In this document: in pieces, positions 40,501 to 52,500 of the stretch
Numbering within the stretch: the stretch's first letter is position 1
Layout: each line of letters opens with the position of its first letter
The notes under the pieces: model-generated
Databases searched by the model: none
Told to the model about the DNA's origin: nothing
The model's input: only the letters and a program-made list of their open reading frames with translations
Translations under genes and position numbers: made by a program
Assembly: GCF_029784165.1 (NCBI RefSeq)
Contig: NC_073696.1
Coordinates: 87,677,381-87,741,380 of the forward strand
Origin: Wyeomyia smithii
Taxonomy: Eukaryota > Arthropoda > Insecta > Diptera > Culicidae
Length of the DNA: 64,000 bases
Direction: 5' to 3'

Positions 40501-43500
40501 ATTTGTATTTTTTCTGACAGTCAAGCAGCGCTGAAAGCACTTGATGCTTATAAATGCACATCGAAGATTGTCTGGGAATGTATTCTCACATAGCGACAGC
40601 TGTGTCAAGCAAACTCAGTAAATTTGTATTGGTTTTCAGGACATTGTGGTATTGGTGGGAATGAAAGGGCAGCCGAACTTGCAAAACAAGGATCTAACTC
40701 ACAGTTTATCGGCCCAGAACCTTTCTGTGGTATATCAAACTGTGCAGTGAAAATGGAGCTTAAACGCTGGGAGGGACAAAAAGTGACAACCAATTGGTTG
40801 GATGTCAAAAAGTGTTCCCAATCTAAAAGATTTATAACACCAAACGAAAACCATTCAAAAAAGCTCCTAGAGCTCAACAAAAGAGCTCTTTGTGCATATG
40901 TCGGCCTAGTAACGGGGCACTGTCCGAGTAGATATCATTTAAAGAACATTGGCCGAGTTCAGGATGATATCTGTCGCTTTTGTAATACGGAACGCGAGAC
41001 TCCGGAACATCTGCTTTGCAGTTGTGGTGCATTATTCAAACGCAGATCAAGGCTTCTTGGCAGTGGCTTCTTACAGCCCAAAGAGATCTGGTCTTTGAAT
41101 CCTGGAAAGGTGATTGGCTTCATAAACCATATATTACCTGACTGGGAGCTTGTCGGTGCAGGTACCTGATCACTCACAACAATAGTGGTCATTGTATTTT
41201 GCAAAGGGACACGTATAGCAATTGACTGGGATATATTACAAAAGTTCACATCAATGGACAACGTAATCCTAATTCCCTAACAAAAAAAAAACTACATTGT
41301 AAATATGATTTGTAAACGAAAGTTGTCGGTCAAATGTAACGCCTAAGTTGCGAACTTCTTCTTTACGTGGTAATTCAGTTCCATTGAAATGATATTTAAA
41401 CTCGATAGGAGATGTTTTACGAGAAAATCTCATAACTGAACATTTTTCTGCGTTAACGTTTAGACCATAGAATTGTTCAAAACTTTACATGTCCAGTCGT
41501 AATTTAAGACAATCGTCATTTGTTTTGACGGGCAAGAAATTTTTCACATCATTTCACGCATAAATCAGAATTATGGCATTAGTCAATTTGTCTGGAAGCT
41601 TGTTCATCTCGAGTACGAATAACAGTGGTCCTATGTGGCTTTCATGAGGTACTCCCGCATTCAGAGTGAACGAAGCAGAAGAAATGCGTTCAGCGACTAC
41701 CTCGTAAAGAAAATCGTTCATTAGCCGTTCGAAAAGCTTTGGAGTAGCAGATTGGATTGTTATATCACGATAATTCTCTACATCTGAGCGAGATCCTTTT
41801 TTATGAACAGGTGTGATGTGAGAAATTTTCCAAATTGAAGGAAAGTAACCGGAAGCCAGTGGCGCGTTGAAGAAACTGGTAAGGGACCAAAAGCTCACCT
41901 TGGAACTGTTTTAGGAGGCTGTTAGAGAGAGTGTCAGGGCCAGGCGACGAGACGCGAGCAAGACTGGCACAGACTTCATGAGTAGACACCAACTACCTGA
42001 TATGATATTCTCTATGTCAGTGGCAATAAATGACAGAATCTTCCCGTCCCAATAAATCAACCAATGTTTGCTTCCATGAGCCCAGATTATTCTGATGTCT
42101 TGAAGGTAAAGCTTTTACGGATAGTTGGTGGCACTCCTTCTTCTTAATCGGACAATTGAACATTCTGCTGTTAGAATGTTATTACAGGGTGACAAAAAAG
42201 TCCGGTCACACAGGAAAATCTCAATATTTCAAAGAATAAGAAGAAAATCTGAATCTGGCTTTCATAGCTTTATTCAGTAACTCATAAAGATACTCCACAG
42301 ACGACATCTCGGAATTACACCACCTTTCTCTGATCGAACCAGCTTCAGACGTCTCGGAAAGTCGTCGCACGTGCTCCATCGGCATCTCGTCCCAGATTTT
42401 CGTGATAACTCGCTTGAATTGCTCCAAATTTGTTATTTTATAGTCGTTCAGCTTCGACATTATGTATCCTCACACGAAATAATCCAGTGGATTTAGATCC
42501 GGGGACGACGGAGGCCATTCATTCTTCGAATTGCAATCCGTCAAGTTTTCCTCACACCACGCCTAATCAACCTTTGCGGTGTGGGATGGGGCGCCATCTT
42601 GCTGGAAGCAGTAGTAATCGTCTTCAAACAATAGTTCAGCTTGAGGCAGAACATTTTTATTCTAAACCGTGTCCAGGTAGTACGCTGCGTTGATTTTGAC
42701 TCCTTTATCGATAAAAATAAGAGGAAGTTTACCTCTCTTGCAAATGGCTTCCCAAACCATCACTGACGTCTTATTTTGGAACCGGGAGACGTTCAGCTTG
42801 TCCGCAGGAGCTTGCTGGAGGCTCACACTCCAAACTCGATCTTTTTGGCGATTGACTGTTTGCTCCAGAACGAACAGGTTCTCGTCCGAAAAAATAATCT
42901 CGTCATCTGCGCGCCAACCGAGCTACTCCCGCGACTCATTCAAGCCAAGTGAAAACTTATTTTCAAGCCAAGTGAAAAATACATTGCCGCTGTTGATGCA
43001 CAGTTAGCGCGTATTAGGCTAACGCGTGAGTATCGTGTTGTGATCTGGAAGACAATCGAATTGCCGTTTGAATTGCCTTCTTTTTTTGTGACCTGTAGAA
43101 GCAAATATCAAAAGCAGCCGCATGCTACGCTGTGCGGCAGGAGACATCAAAATTATTTAGGTGTTGGTAGAGGCAGATAGCAGGAGGTGCAGCGCACTCT
43201 CAGGCACGCAACAATATATCACGATGTTGGTTGTTTTTTCCAGATCACATTATGTGATTACAATTGATCGTATTTTGATCACCAATGTTTTGATCGAATG
43301 ACGCAGGTTGTTCTTGTGTTACAAAAATTGGCATGTCAATGAGTAGTAAATCAGTAAAAAATTTAGTTGAAAACCACTATTTTCGGTTCAGTTTCGCAGC
43401 TTTCAACCAACCATGAGCTCGCTTTCTGTAGCTACAACAGATGTTTTAACATCGTTTCAAAGTACTTATTTTATTGCTATCACTGAACAGATCTCAACCA

Positions 43501-46500
43501 CCGATGTCTTGACCGACGGGTGGAATAATGGGAATAATTGTGATATAAAAATTGAAATATCTTTTCAGCACTTAGCTTTTAAAATTTGAAGATGCATTGT
43601 TAAAATAAAATTTCTTGTTTATTTTTGATTCTACACTTGTTTTTCTCAGATTTATTCTAATAACCAAGTATAGGGTATCTGAAAGTCAATAGCAAACCAA
43701 AATACTCCGTATAGATGTTTGAACGGATAGCTTTTTAGGTGGGCTTGTAAGTAGCTTAAGTAGTTATAATAAATATTAGTAAATAATTAGTTTGTGTGGC
43801 CAATCACACAATGGTCTCCCAAATGGTTTCGAAGTACGATGCTGGCCTAGCAAGCCAGTCGTCGTTGATTCGAGTCTCGGCTCGGGAGAGTCTGTTAGTG
43901 TCAGTGAGATCGTAGCGCTAGCCCCGCAATTGTCCTGTACACTAAACAGTTGGCTGCGAAGTCTGTGTATAACAAACAGAAGGTCAAGTTCCGAGTCGGA
44001 ATGTAGCACCAAGGCTTTGCTTTTTTTGGTGACTTCTCAACGATGCTAGAAATTTTTAATTTTGATTGTCAGGATTAGTTTGCTGTCGAAATCAGGACTT
44101 ATAATTTGTAGGAATTTAAATTTACTTGTCAAAAAAAGGAAATAAAGTAAACAGATAGTTTAACGAGCTGTTCTGATGGTTATATTTTTCCAGCAACAAT
44201 TGTGTTGCTTTTGAATCGGTGAGTGAACCATCTTTTTTATACTTTTTAAGTGGCCTATGACGACCTCAACAGTGAATACGGCCATCAATGAACAAGTTTT
44301 AGGATCCCAAGTCTGTAGGCTCAATACTCTGGGAGTATCCAACACACACCGGGAACAGATCTGCATTTGGCATATGACGACCAAGCCACTTGATATGATC
44401 ACCCCAGTAATAAGATGCATGGTACGGCATGGTTGATCATAGCCATTATATTTTCGGAACATGTTCCGCTGATATCTCCGGAACCATTGGTAATGCTTAC
44501 TTGGACAATTTCCTGTAAACAGTCCTGTGTCATTAGTTCCTTTTTTTAAACCAAACAGTTATAAAGCGGTTCGACTGGCGTAGCCCTGCTGAGCAAATCC
44601 AGTTTTCTTGTATTGTCCGATGTTCCTTGGTTTTAAATTCTACTTTCCAGGCACCTGATGTCAACCCTCAGAACGATTATGGGCCAATTAAATCGATACA
44701 TGACCCCTGTTTGGCTAACGTATCGGCTTTTTCATTACCACTCGGCAGTGACCAGAAACTCCGTATAACCAGACCTGGTTCCTTTCTGCCAGTTGTTTTA
44801 CTGCAAGAATGCACCCCCATACCTACTAGCTTAGAGGTTCATTTAAAGGCTTTCAGTGCGTTAGTGCTGCTTGGTTATTAGAAATCATGCATACGTTAGC
44901 ATGCCTATATTGCCTAGTCAAAAAAATTTGTGCACATTCATATATTGCAAATATTTTGGCCTGGAACACTGTAAATCAACGGCCCATCGGTATTGAAATA
45001 CTTATTCCTAGGTAATTCAACGAACATCACGGAACATTTTGTCACACTAATGATCAGAATATTTCTGTAACACCATTCACAGAAAATGTCAATGTGCCTT
45101 TGTAACCCACGGCAATTGCCAAATATAATTTAGCAGCAAAATAGGATAGAAAAGGGTGACTAAGATTGGTTCATTGAGGCACACCAGGTGAATTTAAAAA
45201 ATTGTAGAACTTATCTTTTCCCAATTTCACCGAGAAGAAGGTTTCCGAAAAAAATCAAGCAGCTCGAGTAGTAGCACATAACGGGGTTATTACATGAAGT
45301 TTTAGAATGTTTTGCTTGTTGCCGTGCCCGAAGACAGGGAACAAAATGATTTTTTCCGCAATAGTGGAAACTCCGACTGTGCTAACGATTTGTTGAAAAT
45401 GATTCTAAGAGGCACAGCAGTGTTGCACATTTTGACGTAGGACTACGTCTTTTTTTTTTTTTTTTTTCTTCACATAACATTTATTTGACACGGCACAAAT
45501 ACAATTTAATGTTTAACGGCGCCAATTATATCTGATGACTTAAAAACTAAAGCAAATTTTTTATCCTCGCTGCCGACTACGAGCTGAAATTGAGTCTAAC
45601 TTAAAACTAGCATGGGATTTCCAATCAGTGTTTTGTTGTTCAATGGTCGACTGATAATCGTCGAATGGCATGTATGGATTCGTTCTGCTGAGCCACGATG
45701 TCGTGAGTTGGGACAGAGGCTCGTAGTCCTTGGGTCCTGGTTCTATTGTGCGGGGTCTGGTTGCTGGTTTTGTGCTTAAGGTTCAAACGTGTTCTTGTCG
45801 TTTTGTTGGGTGTAGACGGAGGGGAACGGGACTAGACTGGGGCGTGGATGGATTTCAGGAAAACGTATATAAGGGACATGTAGGATAGGTCACGGCTCGC
45901 CAAGACATCACGAACAGGAACAGCCGGCTGTCTACCCTCGGCCTGCAGGGAAGCTATTAATTTAGACCTGGCGTCACGGTGTACAGGGCATGACCAAACC
46001 ACATGCTCTATGTCGTGATAACCTTCACCACAGGCACAGATACCACTTTCCCCGAGCCCAACACGACGGAGGAGCGCGTCAAATCTATAGTGATTGGACA
46101 TAAGCCGGGACATCACGCAAATGAAATCCCGACCTACATCCAACCCCTTGAACCACGGGTTCGTCGATACTTTGGGGATTATGGAATGTAACCACCTTCC
46201 CAATTCCCCTCTGGTCCAAGCATTTTGCCAACTGATGATCGTATTCTGACGTACAAGTGCGAAAAATTCATTAAAGGCAATTGGTCTTTCATAAATATCA
46301 CCGTTTGTTGCGCCCACCTTAGCCAAAGAGTCCGCTTTCTCATTACCCGGTATCGAGCAGTGAGAAGGGACCCACGCTAAGGTAATCTGAGTAGATTTTT
46401 CGGATAAAGCACTCAGATGTTCCCGTATTTTCCCCAGGAAATACGGAGAGTGCTTAACATCTTTCATCGATCGGAGAGCCTCAATGGAACTGAGACTGTC

Positions 46501-49500
46501 CGTAAAGATGAAATAATGGTCCGTGGGCATTTTTTCGATAATCCCTAGGGTGTACTGAATTGCAGCTAATTCTGCGACGTAAACAGAAGCAGGATTATCG
46601 AGCTTATGGGAGACGGTTAAATTGTTATTGAAGATACCGAAGCCAGTGGACCCATCAAAAAGTGATCCGTCAGTGTAGTACATATTGTCGCAGTTGATGT
46701 TTCGATATTTATTGGAAAAAATTTTAGGGATCTGCTGCACGCGTAAATGATCCGGGATTCCACGAGTTTCTTCTATCATGGATGTATCGAAAAACACAGT
46801 AGAATCAGAAGTATTTGATAAGTCGACACGATTTGGAATATTCGAAGAAGGGTTAATATTTTGGGACATGTGATTGAAATACAATGTCATAAAACGGGTT
46901 TGAGAATGAAGTTCGATTAACCTTTCAAAATTTTCAATCACGGGACGGTTCAAGACCTCACATTTGATTAGAATACGAGAAGACAGGCTCCAGAAGCGGT
47001 TTTTCAATGGTAGTACTCCAGCTAAAACCTCCAAACTCATCGTATGGGTCGACTGCATGCAACCTAAGGCGATACGCAAACAACGATATTGTATTCGCTC
47101 CAGTTTGATCAAATGTGTGTTTGCTGCGGAGCGGAAGCAGAAACACCCGTATTCAATAACAGACAATATCGTTGTTTGGTAAAGCCTTATAAGGTCTCCT
47201 GGATGGGCTCCCCACCATTGTCCGGTTATTGTACGAAGAAAATTCACTCTTTGTTGACATTTTTTCATCAGATACCTCACGTGACAACCCCAGGTGCCTT
47301 TAGAGTCGAACCAGACACCAAGATATTTGTGTACCAAAACCTGAGAAATCGTTTTACCCATTAATTGTGTTTGAAGCTGAGCAGGTTCATGCTTCCTAGA
47401 AAAAACTACTATCTCAGTCTTCTCCGGAGAGAATTCGATACCTAGCTGTAAAGCCCAAGCAGACAAATTGTCCAAGGTATCTTGCAATGGTCCTTGCAAA
47501 TCGGCAGCTTTGGCTCCTGTAACAGAGATTACACTGTCGTCTGCAAGTTGTCTTATCGTGCATGAATTTGCCAGACATTCGTCGATGTCATTTACATAAA
47601 AGTTGTAAAGAAGGGGGCTTAAACATGAGCCCTGGGGAAGACCCATGTAGCTAATGCGAAAAGTTGCCAAATCGCCATGCGTAAAATGCATGTGCTTTTC
47701 GGACAACAAATTGTGCAAAAAATTGTTCAAAATTGGAGAAAATCCTTGTCGGTGAAGTTTACCCGAAAGAATGTCAATAGAAACGGAATCAAAAGCCCCC
47801 TTAATGTCCAAGAACGCAGACGCCATTTGTTCTTTACGAGCATACGCCAGCTGAATATCTGTTGAAAGCAACGCAAGACAATCATTCGTCCCTTTGGCAC
47901 GGCGGAAGCCAAATTGAGTTTCTGATAGTAGACCATTTGATTCGACCCAGTGGTCTAAACGACGGAGTATCATTTTTTCCATCAATTTCCGGATACAGGA
48001 TAGCATTGCAATCGGCCTATAAGAGTTGTGATTAGAAGCTGGTTTCCCTGGTTTTTGGATGGCGATCACCTTCACTTGCCTCCAATCCTGCGGTACAATG
48101 TTTTGCTCCAGGAACTTATTGAACAAGTTCAACAAGCGCCTCTTGGCATTGCCGGGTAGATTCTTCAACAAGTTGAATTTGATTCTATCTAATCCAGGCG
48201 CGTTATTGTTACAGGACAGGAGGGCAACTGAAAGTTCTGCCATCGTAAAAGGTGATTCTATCGCGTCGTGGCCCGGAGACGCATCGCGAACAATATTTTG
48301 CTCAGGAACAGAGTCCGGACATACTTTCCTGGCAAAATCAAATATCCACCTACTTGAAGACTCCTCGCTTTCGTTGACCGTTACGCGATTCCGCATTCTT
48401 CGGGCTGTGTTCCAAAGAGTGCTCATCGATGTCTCCCTCGACGTCTCGTTCACGAACCGACGCCAATATCCACGTTTCTTTGCTTTAGCCAAGCTTTTAA
48501 GCTTGGTATCAAGCTCCGAATACCGTAAATAGTCGCCAGGTATACCTCCCGTCTGGTAGGCCTTAAACGCGTCGGATCTTTGCGTGTAGACATCGGAGCA
48601 CTCTTGGTCCCACCACGGAGTGGGAGGCCGTTCTTTGATCGTTACGCCGGGATATTTCTTCGTTTGGGCTTGCAACGCGGCGTCGAGAATCAAGCCCGCG
48701 AGGAGGTTGTATTCTTCAAGTGGTGAATGATGTTGAATCGACTCGACCGCTTTTGAAATCATTTCCTCGTATAACTTCCAATCGACATTTCGTGTGAGGT
48801 CATACGGAATGTCAATTGGTCGCATGCGAGTTGACCCGTTAGTAATTGAAATAAGAATAGGCAGATGGTCGCTACCGTGAGGATCGAGGATTACCTTCCA
48901 TGTGCAATCCAACCGTAGCGACGTCGAACATAAGGATAGATCCAAAGCGCTTGGGCGCGCTGGAGGTTTCGGGATACGTGTCATTTCACCGTTGTTTAAA
49001 ATAGTCATGTCGAAGTCATCGCAAAGGTTATAGATTAAAGAGGAGCGGTTATCATTGTATGGGAAACCCCAAGCCACGCCATGAGAGTTGAAGTCTCCCA
49101 AAATCAAACGTGGCGAGGGAAGAAGTTCTATTAAATCAAAGAGCAGCCGTTGCCCAACCTGTGCTCTGGGGGGAATATATATTGAGGCAATACAAAGCTC
49201 TTTACCTTGTATTGTCATTTGACATGCGACAACTTCAATGCCTGGAATCGAGGGGAGGTTAATACGATAGAAAGAATAGCACTTTTTAATCCCTAAAAGT
49301 ACTCCTCCATATGGGGTGTCTCGATCAAGGCGAATAATATTAAAATCATGGAAGTTGAGATCAATATTTGAAGTAAGCCAAGTTTCACAAAGGGAAAATG
49401 CATCGCATTTGTTTTTATTTATCAAAACTTTAAACGAATCAATTTTTGGTAAAATACTTCTACAATTCCACTGTAAGACAGAGATAGAATCCTTCATATA

Positions 49501-52500
49501 CGCAGTTGAATTAGGCATCGAAGGATACAATCGCTGCAAGGAGAGGCCATTGGGCAGTCAACTGCTTCAAAAATGATCTAACTGTTGGGAGGAATGCTGT
49601 AAGAAAAATTTTAATTGGATCGGGTACATTGAAAGTTTCAAAAATCCAGTCCACAATGTCAGAAAATTTCACTAATCCAGAGTTTGTTTCATCAACTGGG
49701 AGTGTAAAAGGAGCAACTGGGGTTTTAGATGTTCCTGGCAGTGCTGGGAACTCCTTCTGGGACTTTAAATTTGCCAGCCCAGGAGGAGTTTGCTTCGGTT
49801 TTTCCGCAGCACTGTTTGGTTTGTTTGTAACCTTCATTTCACTTTGAGAAATCTTAGGACCTTTTCTGGGAAGTTTAGGAGAGGAAACACTTTTCCTCTT
49901 TCTAGACTCCCCAGGATTGGCGTAAGATGCTCCCGCTGGTGAATCGTCAGAATCGGTTTCCTCAGAGGGCAACAGATCGAAGGGGTTCGAAGTAACGGGA
50001 GAAGTGGTAACGGTCTTCTTCAGCATGTCAGCGTAGGAACGCTTTGAACGCTCTTTGAGAGACCGTTTTATTTTATCCCTGCGCTGCATGTACACCGCAC
50101 ATGTCGAGAGCTCATGCAGATTTTCTCCGCAGTGAATACACTTTTCAGCGTTAACACTGCAAGAATCTTCCGCATGAGACTCCCCACACTTGCCACAACG
50201 TGCCTTATTGCAGCAGTAGGCGGCTGTATGGCCTAACTGCTTGCAATTCAGGCAGTTCATGACGCGGGGCACGTAGAGCCTCACAGGGAGACGAACCCGG
50301 TGGATCGAGACGTGGCTTGGTAGTGCAGACCCGGCGAACGTAACTCGAAACGAGTCTGACGGAGTGTATACTGTTTTGCCACCGATGATCGATGCTGACC
50401 GCAATTGCTTGCAGTCGAGCACCTTTACTTCGGGACACGTTTTGTTCTTAAAGCACCCTTTGGCACTTTGCAGTATACACTCGACGGACAGACTCGAATC
50501 GGTTATGACACCGTCGATCTCCACGTCTCGTGCGGGTATGTAAACGCGATACTCGCGTGTGAAGAGCTCAGAGCAAGCTATATCGTTGGCCTCTTTCAGG
50601 TTACCGACCACGACACGGAGCTTGTTAGGCCGGACCTTGGAAATTTCGGTCACGCCCTTGTACTCCTTCGTCAGGTCTTTAGAAATCTGCAAGAGGTTCA
50701 ACTTTTTCGATTTCGGTCCTGCCTTTGGCCGAAAATAAACAGTATAGCTGCCCTGGGCTCCGTCTGGGTAAAGCCTGGGGCGAGGGGGGACTGAAGAATG
50801 AACAGGGGAGGGGGTAACAGAAGGGTCAGGGTCAGAGGGGTTCGGGGATGGTGGCGCGGGAGGCGAGGGATCTACATCCATCGCGCTATGTTTAGCGCAC
50901 TAGCGCTGACAAGAACACGTACCTTTTTATTTCTCCCTTCCAGTAAGGTTGGTTGTCCGATCGTTCGAAGTAGCAGCCGTTACAGCCAGCAGCACCAATA
51001 CAGCAGCACCAAACAGCCACCAGCAGCGAGCCAGGTGTGAGATCACTCCACACAGCGATACGACTCGCTGACACTGATGGCTTCTTCTTTTTCCTCGTTT
51101 GTGTCTCGTCCACTGCTGTAGCACAATCCAGCCAGCAGCCAAATCGGCTTACGCACCAGCTGGCAGTCACGATGCGAAACAGTTGCACAAAGGAACGACC
51201 TTGAACCCGGATTTATTTCACTCGACCAGGCAAACAATGCCAACACTTGTTCACACGTCTTTTGTTTTATACTCTATCGGACCGATCACCAAACACGTCC
51301 AGTACTGATGCGTGTTCGGCACAGAATGGACTACGTCTTTGTTTTCTATACTAGATAACACTTTGTGAAAATGAAAATGAAACTGGCAAATGTTGCGTCA
51401 GATTTCAAACGGTTATAGCAAGCGAACGACTTAATGCATCTTAGTCATTTATATTTCGGTGGATAGATAAAATGTGTAACAATTTTTTGATATTATGTTC
51501 AACATTGTTGCTTCACTGCTTAATGGTGGAAAAAGGTGAAAAGTTCCAAGGTCAAGCTTTCCCATACATTTCCCTTGTTCTTGGCTTGCTTCCCAAGCAC
51601 AGATAACAATAACATGGACAAAATAAATTCCACTGCCTACATATTTTGACTCAACAAAGTGTTTTGGTTTGTTTGTCTTTGTCTAAGCTGCGTGGCCACG
51701 CCTTAATGGTAAAAATCTACGCTGACTCGATACTCGAGACTGCGTGTGGAAAATTCAGCTTTAGTTTAGTTTGTTTCACAATAGCGAGTGCGGTGCAGCC
51801 GTTAAAGCTTTGCGACATTGAGAAACGAGAGCTGCATACGAGTCAACTTCCAGGCACCGCGGAGCATGTTACCTGTATTCTGCACACGGCAGCAATGATA
51901 ACCATTGTACGCTGCAGGATATTTTGCTGGCACAGCTGCTGGAGGGCACAGCGGAGAGCAAATTTTATATTTTATCGTTGCTACCGGTACATTTCGAGCT
52001 GAAGGTTATCGAATCGGTTCTTTTTAGAACTATAAATGCTTGAAGATAAGAGTTACGAGAATTTTCACAACTACTCCTAGTGTGAAATGTCCATCTATTT
52101 CTCAATAATTATTTTTACAATAACGACCAGAGCTCACCAAAAATAAACGGTAGTGTTGCCTATGAATAGTTTATCACAACAAGACATAACCCTCATTTCA
52201 AGAATTTTCACTGCTAAATTGAGTGATTTTCCGGTTTAGTTGTATGTTTGTGCCCACTCGAACACCGTTATCAGTCAAACATAAGAAACGAAAATTAGTT
52301 AATCTAAGAACCAGAGTGATTTTCGCAGCGGGAAAGCAAAAACTTTCTTTTGATGCTTATGAAAATCACTCAGTAGTATTGAAGATGTATTGGTTTGTTT
52401 CTCTTTCTTTCTATAAGCTACGTGGCCACGCCTTAATGGTAAAAATCGACGCTGAACTCGATACAAAAGATTGTGTGTGGAAAATTCAGCTTCAGTTTAG

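Larger units (their letters stand above)
45453..51327 (-). mobile_element. Full-length I-clade non-LTR retrotransposon with intact ORFs
   Basis: The 5.9-kb element has a 5' untranslated region (51327-50882), ORF1 (50881-49511), ORF2 with endonuclease, RT and RNase H (49539-45832), a 3' untranslated region and a poly(A) tail (T run at 45450-45467 on plus). It is flanked by GGACTACGTCTTT at 45440-45452 and 51328-51340. Domain order and the ORF overlap fit the I clade, and the mosquito MosquI group is a likely relative by memory. With both ORFs open, it is a good candidate for a recent, possibly active insertion. It is on the same strand as Sur. Confidence 0.93.

Noticed and set aside
51241..51285. 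TATA-like word AGTATAAAAC in the 5' region of the I-clade element
   Set aside because: It lies about 50 bases inside the element. The Inr and DPE at the exact 5' end explain promotion better.
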